Positions 50,547 to 60,483 of a DNA stretch of 64,000 nt are shown in pieces. The stretch spans positions 1 to 64,000 of the forward strand of contig NZ_RZTZ01000003.1 of NCBI RefSeq assembly GCF_004005475.1. The letters are read 5' to 3'. A program made the translations under genes and the position numbers. Under the pieces are notes generated by a model. That model was given only the letters and a program-made list of their open reading frames with translations. It was not told the origin of the DNA and searched no databases. Source of the DNA: Niallia taxi (GTDB lineage: Bacteria; Bacillota; Bacilli; Bacillales; Cytobacillaceae). Position 1 is the first letter of the stretch. Each line of letters begins with the position of its first letter.

Positions 50547-51023
50547 TTGGAACTGCTTATTAACTTTCCTTTTTTAGCAAGTCTTGCAGCAATTTTCTTC
50601 GCTCAATTCGTAAAGGTTCCTATTACTTTTTTTGTTACAAAAAAAATTGATTGGTCGCTGCTAACAAGTACAGGAGGAATGCCTAGTTCTCATTCGGCTG
50701 CAGTAACGGCACTGGCCACAGGGGTAGCCATGGAAACTGGTGCTGATTCACCGATTTTCGCAGTTTCTGCTATTTTCGCAATCATCACTATGTTTGATGC
50801 AACAGGGGTAAGAAGGCAAGCTGGAGAACAAGCTATTGTTCTTAATCAACTTGTGAATGATTTCAATAAATTTGTGGAGGATGCAAAGGACTGGCAGCAA
50901 AAACCTGAGCAGCAGAAAAGAAAACAGCTGAAGGAGCTTCTTGGACATAAACCGATTGAAGTATTCTTTGGAGGTCTTACCGGAATTGCACTGACACTTC
51001 TACTTGATTTAATCTTCCGATAA
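50547..51023 (+). CDS. yuiD: divergent PAP2 family protein (YuiD)
   Basis: 158 residues, the length I recall for B. subtilis YuiD. Four hydrophobic segments. The phosphatase-like motif GGMPSSHSAAVTALATG (about 41-57) matches the PAP2 signature, then FDATGVRRQAGEQA and the C-terminal HKPIEVFFGGLTGI. It is an acid-phosphatase/vanadium-haloperoxidase-related membrane protein with unknown substrate. The start is TTG 50547, five bases or so after GAGGTGA; the longer frame from 50505 has no ribosome site. Confidence 0.9.
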   Translation: MELLINFPFLASLAAIFFAQFVKVPITFFVTKKIDWSLLTSTGGMPSSHSAAVTALATGVAMETGADSPIFAVSAIFAIITMFDATGVRRQAGEQAIVLNQLVNDFNKFVEDAKDWQQKPEQQKRKQLKELLGHKPIEVFFGGLTGIALTLLLDLIFR

Positions 51024-51064
51024 AAAAAAGCTCCACAAGATTATCTTGTGGAGCCTTTTTTTAT
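51024..51064. terminator. bidirectional terminator
   Basis: AAAAAGCTCCACAAGA pairs with TCTTGTGGAGC around TTA, then a T-tract; it overlaps the end of yuiC. Confidence 0.92.
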
Positions 51065-51753
51065 TTACTTTCAGCACTAGTATATTGCGAACGGAAAACC
51101 TGCATGGCCTTTGCTTCATTAAAGGCTGTTAAAGTATCCTCTGTCAATTTTCCTTTACCCATTTCAACTACGTATACGTCAACTGTTTTCTTGCCCCATT
51201 GGCTGTAGACATCATCGACTGTTTCATAATATAAGTCAAGCTTATTTCCTTTTATCGCAGAGCCAGTATCTGCTACTACCCCAAAACCATAGTCAGGAAT
51301 AAAAAGCACTGTTCCAATCGGGAAAACACTTATGTCAGCAGCAATTGTGCTGTATAAATCTCGTTTTACTTTCACTCCAGAGTATGTAATGCCAAATGAC
51401 GGATGATTAGGATTTTTTCCTGTCGATTCATAACCAGCTGTATAGCCAGTAGCCACAACTTGCCTTTTTTGGTATTGAGACCAATCTCTATCTTCAAGCA
51501 ATGGCGGGTTTCCTTCCACCTCTGTGCTAGAAGATATTTGCGTCGTATCAGCAAAGGCTTCCTTCAAGTTTTTGAAACCAACGCCAATTTGTTTAAATGT
51601 ATGGTTGAGATAGTTATCTTCTTTTGTTTCCTCATTATTTGATAGATGGAATGAACTTGCTTGTACGCCTGAAATGGATTGAAATGTTGTTAATAGTGCT
51701 GCAACGAAAAGGAAGGTCATTCCGACCCTTCTAAGAATTTTTTTATTTGTCAT
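51061..51753 (-). CDS. yuiC: secreted 3D-domain protein (YuiC-like)
   Basis: 230 residues. N-terminal membrane/signal segment (about 8-30; [23 protein letters not shown] with possible cleavage after QA). A linker is followed by a C-terminal 3D domain (about 130-220) with [33 protein letters not shown]; the three conserved Asp are present. YuiC of B. subtilis is a stationary-phase muralytic enzyme related to MltA/resuscitation proteins. The start is ATG 51753 after GGAGGAG; a TTG at 51771 lies in that site. Confidence 0.9.
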   Translation of the reverse strand: MTNKKILRRVGMTFLFVAALLTTFQSISGVQASSFHLSNNEETKEDNYLNHTFKQIGVGFKNLKEAFADTTQISSSTEVEGNPPLLEDRDWSQYQKRQVVATGYTAGYESTGKNPNHPSFGITYSGVKVKRDLYSTIAADISVFPIGTVLFIPDYGFGVVADTGSAIKGNKLDLYYETVDDVYSQWGKKTVDVYVVEMGKGKLTEDTLTAFNEAKAMQVFRSQYTSAESK

Positions 51754-52083
51754 ATAATTCAACTCCTCCAAAACTATTCATTTCCCAAAATAGAGACAAT
51801 TATTCACAAATAGTTTAAAAGAGAAGCTTTTTTCCTAGTAAATTAACAAAAATTGTTATAAAAAAGCTGTTTTTTTCTGGAATAAAGCATATTTTTAGCG
51901 TTTATGCTGCTATTAAAGCTTGCAGCTTACTCGCATCGTTCCCTGCATATGCTCTATTTATAAGCATTTATTGGATGTTTTACATATTTTAAGAGAAGAT
52001 ATAAAATCAAAAAAGTGAGAAATAATATCAATTATGATATGATATTGATTAGAATTTTAACTTTATGTAGGAGGGTATCTTCA
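51754..52083. promoter_or_regulatory. intergenic region with overlapping palindromes upstream of yumC
   Basis: 330 nt between divergent genes. At 52025-52040, ATATCA-ATTA-TGATAT is a perfect inverted repeat; it overlaps a second, ATCAAT (52027-52032) to ATTGAT (52044-52049). The array of GATAT/GATT half-sites is Fur-like but not a Fur-box match. AGGAGGG at 52070-52076 is the yumC ribosome site. No clear -35/-10 pair was found. Confidence 0.5.
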
Positions 52084-53082
52084 TTGAAAGAGGACCAAAC
52101 AATTTATGACATAACGGTTATTGGCGGTGGGCCAGTAGGGATGTTTACTGCGTTTTACGGAGGAATGAGACAAGCTACCGTAAAAATCATCGAAAGTCTT
52201 CCTCATTTAGGCGGACAGCTCACTGCACTTTATCCTGAAAAATATATATACGACATTGCCGGCTTCCCAAAAGTCCGTGCACAAGAGCTTGTTGATAACC
52301 TACAGGCACAAATGGATAAGTTTGAGCAGGCAATTGTATTAGAGCAATCTGTTCAAGACTTGGAAAAACAGGCTGACGGTGTGTTTAAATTAACTACAGA
52401 CAAAGAAGTTCACTTCACTAAAACCGTGGTTATCACTGCTGGAAACGGTGCTTTTCAACCGCGCAAGCTTGAATTAGAGCAGGCAAAGAATTTTGAAGGC
52501 AAAAACCTGCATTACTTCATCAATGACCTAAATCATTTTGCAGGCAAAAAAGTAATGGTATTTGGCGGCGGGGATTCCGCGGTAGACTGGGCAATGATGC
52601 TTGAGCCTATTGCTGATACTGTATACCTTGCACACAGAAGAGATAAATTCCGTGCACACGAACACAGTGTGGAAAACTTGAAGAACTCAAGTGTGCAAAT
52701 TAAAACTCCTTATATTCCTTCAGAGCTTATTGGAGAAGAAGCAATTAAACAAGTTGTGCTTGAAAATGTGCAAACACAGGAAAAAGAAGTGATTGATGTT
52801 GATGCAGTTATCGTCAACTACGGATTCGTTTCTTCACTTGGACCTATTAAACAGTGGGACTTGGCAATTGAAAAGAATTCTATTGTAGTTAACAGCAAGA
52901 TGGAAACAAATATTCCAGGAATATATGCAGCTGGCGACATCTGCACATATGACGGCAAAGTTAAGCTGATTGCATCAGGCTTTGGCGAAGCACCAACTGC
53001 AGTAAACAACGCAAAATCATATCTTGATCCAAAAGCAAGAGTACAGCCGCTTCACAGTACATCTATGTTTAAGGATGAATAA
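52084..53082 (+). CDS. yumC: ferredoxin/flavodoxin-NADP reductase (YumC)
   Basis: 332 residues, the length of B. subtilis YumC. FAD motif [16 protein letters not shown] (about 14-29) and NADPH motif [17 protein letters not shown] (about 155-171), and the C-terminal [23 protein letters not shown]. It lacks the CxxC of thioredoxin reductase, which separates the thioredoxin-reductase-like FNR group. It transfers electrons between NADPH and ferredoxin or flavodoxin. The start is TTG 52084, seven bases after AGGAGGG; the upstream frame has no ribosome site. Confidence 0.95.
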   Translation: MKEDQTIYDITVIGGGPVGMFTAFYGGMRQATVKIIESLPHLGGQLTALYPEKYIYDIAGFPKVRAQELVDNLQAQMDKFEQAIVLEQSVQDLEKQADGVFKLTTDKEVHFTKTVVITAGNGAFQPRKLELEQAKNFEGKNLHYFINDLNHFAGKKVMVFGGGDSAVDWAMMLEPIADTVYLAHRRDKFRAHEHSVENLKNSSVQIKTPYIPSELIGEEAIKQVVLENVQTQEKEVIDVDAVIVNYGFVSSLGPIKQWDLAIEKNSIVVNSKMETNIPGIYAAGDICTYDGKVKLIASGFGEAPTAVNNAKSYLDPKARVQPLHSTSMFKDE

Positions 53083-53084
53083 GA

Positions 53085-53116
53085 AAAAGCCTTTTCCGAA
53101 TTTCGGAAAAGGCTTT
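53085..53116. terminator. bidirectional terminator
   Basis: AAAGCCTTTTCCGAA pairs perfectly with TTCGGAAAAGGCTTT around one T, between yumC and yutM. Confidence 0.88.
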
Positions 53117-53123
53117 AAATATT

Positions 53124-53489
53124 TTAGCACTCTTCTGGAGTACCTGCATTTACTGCCGTGCGGAAGGACGAACCGCAACCGCAAGATGCAATTGCGTTTG
53201 GGTTGTCGATTGTGAAACCGCCGCCCATTAAGGATTGTTTGAAATCAATTTTTGTTCCTTTTAAGATGGCTGTATCGTTATTATCAACAATAACTTGTAT
53301 GCCGTGCTGTTCTGTCAAGTAGTCATTATCTTCTTTTTCTGGTGCAAAGCCCATTCCATATGATAAACCGCTGCAGCCTCCACCTTTAATCGCTACTCTT
53401 AGGAAAGAGCCTTCTTCCTCATTTTCCTTCATCATTTCTTTTATTTGTAATGCTGCCGCTTCCGTTAAATGCAATACTTCTTCTGTCAT
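53124..53489 (-). CDS. yutM: A-type Fe-S carrier (HesB/IscA family, YutM)
   Basis: 121 residues. The A-type carrier cysteines are present: Cys in GGGCSGLSYGM and the C-terminal CGCGSSF pair. Such proteins deliver Fe-S clusters to apo-enzymes. ATG 53489 follows GGAGGATATATTC; the longer frame from 53549 has no ribosome site. It is placed between yumC and yuzB-yutJ, as in B. subtilis, and the NifU-like yutI is near. Confidence 0.93.
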   Translation of the reverse strand: MTEEVLHLTEAAALQIKEMMKENEEEGSFLRVAIKGGGCSGLSYGMGFAPEKEDNDYLTEQHGIQVIVDNNDTAILKGTKIDFKQSLMGGGFTIDNPNAIASCGCGSSFRTAVNAGTPEEC

Positions 53490-53715
53490 GAATATATCCT
53501 CCATTTCGTTAGTGTAGCCTTTCTCTATATTATATACCTCAAAACACAACTACTCAACTTGTGCAACTCGCTAAAAACATACCAAATAATTGCAATACCT
53601 TTAATCGAAAGGTCATGTTTTTTAAAAAAAATACAAACCCTGAATAGGTATTTAATCTCAAAAACATGTATAATGATAGTATAATATAACTATTTTTTTC
53701 GAGAGGTATGAGAAA

Positions 53716-54396
53716 ATGACGACCATTGGACCTCTTTATGACAAAAAGTGCATATGTCCTTTATGTACTGCCCATTTTACAACAAAAAAAATGCGCTCTA
53801 GATTCATTAAAGCGAAAGGCTTTGATTCTGACTTTTTTCCATTTTATGAAGAGCATAATCCAACATTGTATTATGTTAATGTTTGTCCACAATGCGGATT
53901 TGCCTATTCAGACGAAGCAGAAATTCGTTTAAAGGAAGCGGAAAAAGCCATTCTAATTAAAAATATCTCGAACAACTGGGTGCCGCAAAACTTCGGAGAA
54001 ACTAGGACAATAGGTGACAGTATCAAAACGTACAAGCTTGCTGCCTATGCAGGTGTGTTGAGAAATGACAGACATATAGCGATTGCAGGGCTATACATAC
54101 GACTGGCATGGCTTTATCGATTGCTGGAGGATAGAAATCAGGAAACACGCTTTATGCAGCTCGCTCTATCTGAATATGAACTTTCTTACTCTACTGGAGA
54201 TTTTCTTGGTACACAAGTTTCTGAATTGAAAACGCTATACTTGGCTGGTGAGCTTTCCAGAAGAACACAAAAAATAGAGCAAGCTGTCAAATACTTTTCA
54301 AAGGTAATTGAACAGCAAAGCAGAACGGTTGAGACAAAAATTATCAGTCTAGCAAAAGATGGCTGGCATAAAATTCGAGAATTACAACAAGCATAA
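53716..54396 (+). CDS. DUF2225 family protein
   Basis: 226 residues. N-terminal zinc-ribbon-like pairs are CICPLC (about 12-17) and NVCPQCGF (about 56-63), each with CxxC. A helical TPR-like region follows (about 110-215) with AIAGLYIRLAWLYR and ALSEYELSYSTG. DUF2225 occurs across Firmicutes; its role is unknown. GAGAGGTATGAGAAA precedes the ATG. TATAAT sequences at about 53668-53682 could serve as -10 boxes. Monocistronic. Confidence 0.9.
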   Translation: MTTIGPLYDKKCICPLCTAHFTTKKMRSRFIKAKGFDSDFFPFYEEHNPTLYYVNVCPQCGFAYSDEAEIRLKEAEKAILIKNISNNWVPQNFGETRTIGDSIKTYKLAAYAGVLRNDRHIAIAGLYIRLAWLYRLLEDRNQETRFMQLALSEYELSYSTGDFLGTQVSELKTLYLAGELSRRTQKIEQAVKYFSKVIEQQSRTVETKIISLAKDGWHKIRELQQA

Positions 54397-54424
54397 AAGG
54401 CAGGCGATTCACGCCTGCCTTTTA
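54395..54424. terminator. bidirectional terminator
   Basis: AAAAGGCAGGCG pairs perfectly with CGCCTGCCTTTT around ATTCA. Confidence 0.92.
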
Positions 54425-54436
54425 TGCTTACTATAT

Positions 54437-54676
54437 TTAAAACATCGGATTTTCTTCAATATGCTTGTACACATTTTCTACAAGCTCCTTAGATGTTTCA
54501 CCTGTTACTATTTCTCCATCTACCAATGCGAATAATGCTTCTCCGCATTGTCCGCACATGCCTAAACAGCCATAATCTATAACATCCAGTTTATCATCCT
54601 GTTCTAGGAGCAGCTTTGCCTCCTCTGAACCGGATGCTAGATTGCTTAAACAAAATTCAATAATTGGTTTAAACAA
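54437..54676 (-). CDS. yuzB: DUF1450 protein (YuzB)
   Basis: 79 residues. Cys-containing [16 protein letters not shown] at the N-terminus and [19 protein letters not shown] in the middle (CxxxCxxC), reminiscent of a thioredoxin-like ferredoxin (2Fe-2S) with four Cys (residues about 9, 36, 40, 43). The start is TTG 54676 after GAGGTGATTACA; the longer frame from 54730 lacks a ribosome site. Divergent from yutJ. Function is unknown; redox or metal role inferred. Confidence 0.88.
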   Translation of the reverse strand: MFKPIIEFCLSNLASGSEEAKLLLEQDDKLDVIDYGCLGMCGQCGEALFALVDGEIVTGETSKELVENVYKHIEENPMF

Positions 54677-54890
54677 TGTAATCACCTCTTCAATAAAACA
54701 TATACTAACTTTTTTTGTTTTATTTATCAAGCATTACTATGTTTCTTATTTCTTGTTCATTTAAGAATAAACTGCCTATTCCTCATAATATACTCTTAAA
54801 GAATGACAACTAAACTTCAAGCAAGCATGCCCTGTTACATGCAGCCCTTTGTTCAAATACAAACATAATACGTACTAATGGGGAGGTTAT

Positions 54891-55955
54891 ATGAAAAAAC
54901 TAATTATTCTAGGCGGCGGCTATGGTGGTATGACGCTCCTGTCACGGCTGATTTCTAATCTACCATATAATATAATGGTCATCCTTATTGATAAAGCCCC
55001 TTACCATTTTTTGAAAACAGAATTCTATGCTCTTGCAGCAGGAACCGTCTCAGATGAGCATATTAGGGTCCCCTTTCCAAAGCATCCCCAAGTATCCATT
55101 CTAAATGCAGAAGTAGCCAGTATTGACAGATCAGTAAATGCAGTGAACCTAGTTAATGGAGAAAGTATGGAATATGATGATTTAGTTATCGGCTTAGGCT
55201 GTGAAGATAATTTTCATGGTATTACGGGAGCCGCTGAGTTTACACATAGCATTCAAACAAAAAGCAAAACACAAAAAACGTATACAGAGCTTAATAACTT
55301 GGCAGCAGGAGCAAAAGTGGCAATTATCGGCGGTGGGTTAAGTGGTGTAGAACTCGCTTCAGAATTAGCAGAAAATAGGCCAGACTTGAATATTACCTTG
55401 TTTGATCGAGGAAGCACCATTCTTTCCTCCTATCCGCCAAAGGTGAGCGCTTATGTTGAGAAGTGGTTTAAGGACCACCATGTAAAACTTCACAAAAACT
55501 CAAATATAACATTAATTGAAGAAAATACTGTATTTAATAAGGAAGACCCTCTCCCCTTTGATTGCATTGTATGGACTGCTGGCGTTATGCCAAGCAAAAT
55601 TGTTGCTGACCTTACAGTAGAGAAGGACAAAAAGGGACGAATTATATTGACAAACCTTCATCACTTGCCTGCTGATGACAAGATATTTGTGGTTGGAGAC
55701 TGTGCCAGCCTTAATCTGCCACCGAGTGCACAGCTAGCGGAAAAACAGGCGGAGCAAGTCGCAGCAGTTCTTATTGCCCGTTGGAAAGGAGCAAAGCCGC
55801 CCTCCTTACCCCCAATTAAATTAAAGGGAGTATTAGGCTCGCTTGGGAAAAAACACGGTTTTGGGTTTGTTGCTAACACTGCCTTAACTGGTCGAATCCC
55901 AAGAATTCTAAAGCATAGTATTTTATGGAAGAACAAAAATAAAAAAAAAAGCTAA
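54891..55955 (+). CDS. yutJ: NADH dehydrogenase-like FAD oxidoreductase (YutJ)
   Basis: 354-residue pyridine nucleotide-disulfide oxidoreductase-type protein, related to NDH-2: LIILGGGYGGMTLLSRLI (FAD site, about 3-20), KVAIIGGGLSGVELASELAE (NADH site, about 142-161) and FVVGDCASL (FAD ribityl contact). No C-terminal membrane helix of classic NDH-2 is seen, but the basic end (KNKNKKKS) may help membrane binding. GGGGAGGTTAT precedes the ATG. Followed by two hairpins. Confidence 0.92.
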   Translation: MKKLIILGGGYGGMTLLSRLISNLPYNIMVILIDKAPYHFLKTEFYALAAGTVSDEHIRVPFPKHPQVSILNAEVASIDRSVNAVNLVNGESMEYDDLVIGLGCEDNFHGITGAAEFTHSIQTKSKTQKTYTELNNLAAGAKVAIIGGGLSGVELASELAENRPDLNITLFDRGSTILSSYPPKVSAYVEKWFKDHHVKLHKNSNITLIEENTVFNKEDPLPFDCIVWTAGVMPSKIVADLTVEKDKKGRIILTNLHHLPADDKIFVVGDCASLNLPPSAQLAEKQAEQVAAVLIARWKGAKPPSLPPIKLKGVLGSLGKKHGFGFVANTALTGRIPRILKHSILWKNKNKKKS

Positions 55956-55979
55956 TACACTCTGTCTATAAAAAATGGA

Positions 55980-56021
55980 CAAAATAATAATTATGCCGAG
56001 GCGAAAGACATTATTATTTTG
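55980..56021. repeat. AT-rich perfect hairpin after yutJ
   Basis: CAAAATAATAAT (55980-55991) and ATTATTATTTTG (56010-56021) form a perfect 12-bp stem with an 18-base GC-richer loop. Not followed by a T-tract. Confidence 0.75.
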
Positions 56022-56032
56022 GACTAAACTAT

Positions 56033-56078
56033 ACCTGAACTATTCCGTTAACTTCCAGCGCAATAGTTCAGGTTTTTT
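56033..56078 (+). terminator. terminator of yutJ
   Basis: ACCTGAACTATT (56033-56044) pairs perfectly with AATAGTTCAGGT (56062-56073), followed by TTTTT. Confidence 0.9.
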
Positions 56079-56166
56079 GCTGCTTTGGCACCCAAAATGA
56101 AGGGAATGTTCTCAACAATTCAACCTGGCCATACAAGCTATTTTCTTGACTCCTCCCCGCTTTAAA

Positions 56167-56493
56167 TTACTGGGAGCTAAAATAGCCATACTTCTCAAAT
56201 TCCTGATAGATACGCTTTAGTTTTGGATTTCCTTCACCAATTATTTCATTCTCAATTACTACAACTGGATAAAATAAATCCTCTTCAATGACTCTATGGC
56301 AAAATGCATTTTTTTCTTCATCGTAATTTGCTTGGAAAATATCATAATAATGAATTTTAAAGCTTTGATCAGGGAATTTTCTGCTTATGGCAGCCTGCAG
56401 CCACTCATACGTATCCTTTGAAGAAGGGAGATTTACACAGCTGGCACAGATTTGCTCCGCTCCGTATATGCTGACTTCGAGCTCTTTTTTCAT
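56167..56493 (-). CDS. yuzD: thioredoxin-like small protein YuzD (DUF1462)
   Basis: 108 residues, the B. subtilis YuzD length. A thioredoxin-like fold is suggested by ICASCVNLPSSKDTYEWLQAA with one CxxC (Cys13, Cys16) and the C-terminal VVVIENEIIGEGNP. DUF1462; function unknown, but its neighbourhood of Fe-S genes (yutM, yuzB, yutI) suggests a related role. The start is ATG 56493 after AGAGAGGAAGATTA; the longer frame from 56541 is not supported. Confidence 0.88.
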   Translation of the reverse strand: MKKELEVSIYGAEQICASCVNLPSSKDTYEWLQAAISRKFPDQSFKIHYYDIFQANYDEEKNAFCHRVIEEDLFYPVVVIENEIIGEGNPKLKRIYQEFEKYGYFSSQ

Positions 56494-56628
56494 TAATCTT
56501 CCTCTCTTTCCTGCTTGTTTTCTGCTTTGCAGTGTTGACATTTACGCTCTTTAAAGAGACAATGCAAAATGGAATTGATTGTTTAATGTTTTCGTGTTTC
56601 TAGAATAGATTTTTCTCTTTAATGTGAT

Positions 56629-56634
56629 TATAAT
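56629..56634 (+). promoter_or_regulatory. -10 box of the yutI promoter
   Basis: A perfect TATAAT; at 17 nt upstream lies TAGATT (56606-56611), a poor -35. It is the only candidate upstream of yutI. Confidence 0.45.
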
Positions 56635-56660
56635 AAATTATAGGAAAGGAGTCGATATGA

Positions 56661-56897
56661 ATGGCAGAATTAGAAATGAAAGAACAAGTACAGGAAGTAT
56701 TAGATAAATTACGCCCATTCCTTCTAAGAGATGGTGGGGATTGTGAATTGGTAGATGTAGAAGACGGTATCGTTAAACTTCGTTTGCTAGGAGCTTGCGG
56801 AAGCTGCCCAAGTTCGACAATCACACTAAAAGCTGGTATTGAGCGTGCGCTTTTGGAAGAAGTTCCAGGCGTATATGAAGTGGAGCAAGTATTCTAA
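56661..56897 (+). CDS. yutI: NifU C-terminal-domain Fe-S scaffold (YutI)
   Basis: 78 residues. The NifU-like domain has [19 protein letters not shown] and the CxxC of [23 protein letters not shown] (Cys43, Cys46). It carries 4Fe-4S clusters between proteins. GGAG lies nine bases before the ATG; an out-of-frame ATG is four bases upstream. Divergent from yuzD; terminator at 56920. Confidence 0.95.
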   Translation: MAELEMKEQVQEVLDKLRPFLLRDGGDCELVDVEDGIVKLRLLGACGSCPSSTITLKAGIERALLEEVPGVYEVEQVF

Positions 56898-56919
56898 TTA
56901 TATTAACAGCTAAGAAATA

Positions 56920-56950
56920 CAAAGGGCAGCCATCTCGGCTGCCCTTTTTA
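56920..56950. terminator. bidirectional terminator
   Basis: AAAGGGCAGCC pairs perfectly with GGCTGCCCTTT around ATCTC, between yutI and thrB. Confidence 0.9.
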
Positions 56951-57865
56951 TATACTCGTGTAGGATTTTCCTTTCACAACTGCACCTTCCTTGTCCATCT
57001 CAACAGGAAGAAGGCTCATGCCTGGCAGAAGCTTCTGCAATCCAGCTTTTACTGCCTCCGTTTTTCCCTTTTCAATGAAACAAAGAACTGTCGGACCTGC
57101 TCCGCTTAATGCGACACCATAAGCTCCTAAAAGAGGAGCCTCTTTTTCAATCAGCTCCAAGTGTGGCACAAGCTGCTTTCGGTACGGCTGATGGTATTTA
57201 TCAAGAGACATCATCTTTCCTGCAAGTTTATCGTTACCTGTCAGCAATGCAGCAACAAGCAGGTTTGATACTGCCCCTGCTGCAACTGCTTCAGCAAAAG
57301 GCATCGCTGCTGGCAGAACATCCCTTGCTGCTTTCGTAAGAAGCTCTTCATTAGGAATAATCGCCAGCAGTTCCAGATCCACAGAATGGATTACCTCAAC
57401 ATCTGCCTCCTCACCAAGCTGACAGCCGACCACGAGTCCGCCAAAAATACTTGCTCCAACATTATCTGGATGGCCCTCCATATTAGTGGCAATAATGAAT
57501 TTCTCCTCTTTAGTTAAACAGAGCTCACCTAATGCATCTGCAAGTTCGATTGCTGCGACAATTGCTGATGCACTAGAACCAAGCCCTCTTGCCAAAGGAA
57601 TCTCACTCGCAACTGTTACTCTGCATGGTGGCAATTCCTTGTTGTATTGCTTTGCCACTTGTAAGGCTGTTGCAATGATGAAGTTGCTTTCGTCTGCAGG
57701 AAATGCCTTCAGCTCTTCTGAAAGAGGAATAACCTCCCATTTTTCTGCAGGAGAAGCTTGTAACTCCAAATAAAGGCTTAAAGACAAACCAATGCTGTCA
57801 AATCCCGGTCCTAGATTTGCTGTGCTTGCCGGAACCTTAATTTGGAGCATTTCGCTCTCCATCAT
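56948..57865 (-). CDS. thrB: homoserine kinase
   Basis: 305-residue GHMP kinase. [16 protein letters not shown] near the N-terminus, the P-loop-like [18 protein letters not shown] (about 90-107) and [19 protein letters not shown] near the C-terminus. It phosphorylates homoserine. The ATG overlaps the thrC stop by four bases (ATGA), with AGGGAG upstream; Met codons at 57862 and 57850 are alternatives. Third gene of hom-thrC-thrB. Confidence 0.96.
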   Translation of the reverse strand: MMESEMLQIKVPASTANLGPGFDSIGLSLSLYLELQASPAEKWEVIPLSEELKAFPADESNFIIATALQVAKQYNKELPPCRVTVASEIPLARGLGSSASAIVAAIELADALGELCLTKEEKFIIATNMEGHPDNVGASIFGGLVVGCQLGEEADVEVIHSVDLELLAIIPNEELLTKAARDVLPAAMPFAEAVAAGAVSNLLVAALLTGNDKLAGKMMSLDKYHQPYRKQLVPHLELIEKEAPLLGAYGVALSGAGPTVLCFIEKGKTEAVKAGLQKLLPGMSLLPVEMDKEGAVVKGKSYTSI

Positions 57866-58923
57866 ATATGAACGACTCCCTTAATATGAGCTGCAACTGC
57901 TTTTTCATCATTTGGAAGAACGACCGGCTTAAGCGGACTTACATCAATTGCTGTGTTTGGATCTTTTAAGCCATTACCTGTCAAGACTGCTACTATCTTG
58001 CTTCCTTTAGCGATTTTTCCGCTTTGCAGATGCTTGTAAACTCCAGCGATCGATGCACATGAACCTGGTTCTGCAAACACACCTTCCTTCGCCGCAATCA
58101 AGCGATATGCTGCAATAATTTCTTCATCTGTCACTTCATCAATAATGCCTTCTGATTCCTGCTGGGCTTGTACAGCCAGCTTCCAGCTTGCAGGGTTACC
58201 GATACGAATAGCTGTTGCAATTGTTTCTGGATTTTCAAACACGCGGTTATGAACAATCGCAGCTGCGCCAGCTGCTTCAAATCCATGGATTTTTGGAAGT
58301 CCTGTTTGTTTTACTTCATTATATTCCTTAAAGCCTTTCCAGTATGCGCTGATATTGCCGGCATTTCCAACAGGGATTGCCAAAATATCAGGCGCGCTTC
58401 CAAGTTGGTCGCATACCTCAAATGCAGCTGTCTTTTGGCCTTCCAGTCTGTATGGATTAACAGAATTCACAAGAGCAACAGGCTCTGTTTCACTTATTTT
58501 GCGCACCATCTGCAACGCCTGATCAAAGTTCCCTTCAATAGAGATGATCTCTGCACCATACATAACAGCTTGCGCTAATTTACCCATCGCGATTTTCCCT
58601 TCCGGGATGACGACGATACAGCGCATGCCGGCACGTGTTGCATATGCAGCTGCGGCAGCGGATGTGTTACCTGTAGAAGCACAAATAACAGTGGAATTGC
58701 CTTCCTCCTTCGCCTTTGCGACAGCCATAACCATTCCTCTGTCCTTAAAGGAGCCAGTTGGATTCGTTCCCTCTGTTTTTACATACAGCTCTACTCCCCA
58801 TTCTTGAGACAGGTGTTCTAGCTTTATTAAAGGCGTATTCCCCTCATTTAATGTCAATTTTGGTGTATTTTCGTTTACTGGTAAATATTCTTTATATTCT
58901 TCAAGCAGGCCATTCCATCTCAT
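57862..58923 (-). CDS. thrC: threonine synthase
   Basis: 353-residue PLP enzyme of the tryptophan synthase beta fold. The PLP lysine is in [15 protein letters not shown] (about residue 60). The phosphate/PLP glycine loop is in [16 protein letters not shown]. It converts O-phosphohomoserine to threonine. The ATG overlaps the hom stop by one base (TAATG), with GGGGGAACTAAG upstream. Confidence 0.97.
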   Translation of the reverse strand: MRWNGLLEEYKEYLPVNENTPKLTLNEGNTPLIKLEHLSQEWGVELYVKTEGTNPTGSFKDRGMVMAVAKAKEEGNSTVICASTGNTSAAAAAYATRAGMRCIVVIPEGKIAMGKLAQAVMYGAEIISIEGNFDQALQMVRKISETEPVALVNSVNPYRLEGQKTAAFEVCDQLGSAPDILAIPVGNAGNISAYWKGFKEYNEVKQTGLPKIHGFEAAGAAAIVHNRVFENPETIATAIRIGNPASWKLAVQAQQESEGIIDEVTDEEIIAAYRLIAAKEGVFAEPGSCASIAGVYKHLQSGKIAKGSKIVAVLTGNGLKDPNTAIDVSPLKPVVLPNDEKAVAAHIKGVVHI

Positions 58924-60218
58924 TACTTAGTTCCCCCTTCTACACGGTAAGAGCTTTTTACTGTTCGGACAGATGATAAGTCTCTTAATTGGATTAATAT
59001 ATTTTCATAGTTTAACAAGGATGCGTGGTGTGTAATTAAAACTATTTCTGCCATGCCCTTTTCCTTAACAGGCAATTGCAGTATTTTCTCAAAGCTAACA
59101 CCATTTTCAGAAAATATGGATGTAATTTCAGCAAATACGCCAACTGCATCCTCTACTTGCAGACGAAGGAAGTATTTGGAGTACATTTCGTCTGGTTTCT
59201 TCAAGTTTTTCTTAAACTGCGGTGAAGTTGCCGTTTTCCCATTTACACCAAGTCTCATGTTCTTAAGAACATTAACCAAGTCAGAAACGACAGCTGTAGC
59301 TGTTGGCATACTGCCCGCGCCAGGACCGTAAAACATTGTTTCACCAACTGCCTCTCCATAAACATAAACAGCATTAAATTCATTATTGACTGCTGCCAGT
59401 GGATGGCTGTCAATTAAGAAGGCCGGCTGTACGCTCACTTCCACCTTTTCATCCTGTCGATGAGCAAAACCAATTAGCTTCATCGTATATCCAAGCTGCT
59501 TACCATATTGGATATCTTCCTCTGTCACCTTTGTAATTCCTTCTACCTTCACATCCTCAAGGCTGATATTCATGGAAAATCCTAAAGTTGCCAATATCGT
59601 CATTTTGCGTGCTGCATCTAAGCCTTCTACATCTGATGTCGGATCGCTTTCCGCAAATCCAAGCCTTTGCGCCTCTTCTAATACCTCTTCATATGCTTTG
59701 CCCTGCTTGGTCATTTTTGTAAGAATGAAATTCGTTGTGCCATTCACAATTCCCATCATTTTTGTAATGTGATCTGATGCAAGTCCATCTACAAGACCTC
59801 TAATGATAGGAATGCCACCTGCAACGCTGGCCTCGTAGAAAAGGTCACAGTTATTATCTGAAGCTACCTGCAAAAGCTTCGCACCGTGGACGGCCATCAA
59901 ATCCTTGTTGGCTGTAACAACGTGTTTGCGATTTTCTAGAGCGTGAAGTAATTTTTTCTTTGTCTCTTCGACACCGCCCATTACTTCAATAATTACATCT
60001 ATTTCTGGATCATTCAAAATTTCATCTGGATTTGTTGTTAACATGTCAGTTGCAATTGAAACATCCCGGTCTTTATCTATATTTTTCACAAGTATCTTTT
60101 TTACTTTTACTGGACAGCCAATCTGGTGCATGATTTTATCTTGATGGTTCTCAATAATTTTCACAACACCTGTACCTACAGTGCCCAGTCCAAGCAGTCC
60201 TATTGATATTGTCTCCAC
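58923..60218 (-). CDS. hom: homoserine dehydrogenase
   Basis: 431 residues. The N-terminal Rossmann domain has [18 protein letters not shown]; the catalytic domain contains [24 protein letters not shown] and [19 protein letters not shown]-terminal ACT domain (about 350-425) gives threonine feedback control. The start is GTG 60218, nine bases after AGGGGG; the frame from 60278 lacks a ribosome site. First gene of the threonine operon; no T-box was seen upstream. Confidence 0.96.
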   Translation of the reverse strand: METISIGLLGLGTVGTGVVKIIENHQDKIMHQIGCPVKVKKILVKNIDKDRDVSIATDMLTTNPDEILNDPEIDVIIEVMGGVEETKKKLLHALENRKHVVTANKDLMAVHGAKLLQVASDNNCDLFYEASVAGGIPIIRGLVDGLASDHITKMMGIVNGTTNFILTKMTKQGKAYEEVLEEAQRLGFAESDPTSDVEGLDAARKMTILATLGFSMNISLEDVKVEGITKVTEEDIQYGKQLGYTMKLIGFAHRQDEKVEVSVQPAFLIDSHPLAAVNNEFNAVYVYGEAVGETMFYGPGAGSMPTATAVVSDLVNVLKNMRLGVNGKTATSPQFKKNLKKPDEMYSKYFLRLQVEDAVGVFAEITSIFSENGVSFEKILQLPVKEKGMAEIVLITHHASLLNYENILIQLRDLSSVRTVKSSYRVEGGTK

Positions 60219-60419
60219 TTTGCCATTCCCCCTAAGATGTTCTCCATAAACATACAACTGTCTTCGTATAGTAGACATTATAGTGTTTGTTCTGTTTTTT
60301 TACAAGAGGTGAATTATATATTCTTTGAAAATTTATTCAACTCTTACTTTTGTCATTTTACTGTTTTTTCTATTATAAAGTAATTCACTAGAAAAAGGGC
60401 AACTATTTTGGAAAGGATT

Positions 60420-60450
60420 CCCGGCATCATTCATGGTGAATGATGCCGGG
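60420..60450. repeat. perfect 14-bp hairpin between yutH and hom
   Basis: CCCGGCATCATTCA (60420-60433) and TGAATGATGCCGGG (60437-60450) with a three-base loop. Downstream of yutH on the minus strand, but followed by AATCCTTTCC and not a T-tract; it is upstream of the hom promoter region. Confidence 0.85.
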
Positions 60451-60483
60451 AAGTTGCTGATAATGGATGAGGAACTGCCTTGC

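Noticed and set aside
60319-60333. CodY-like box (TATTCTTTGAAAATT) upstream of hom
   Set aside because: Three mismatches to the AATTTTCWGAAAATT consensus in AT-rich DNA is within chance.
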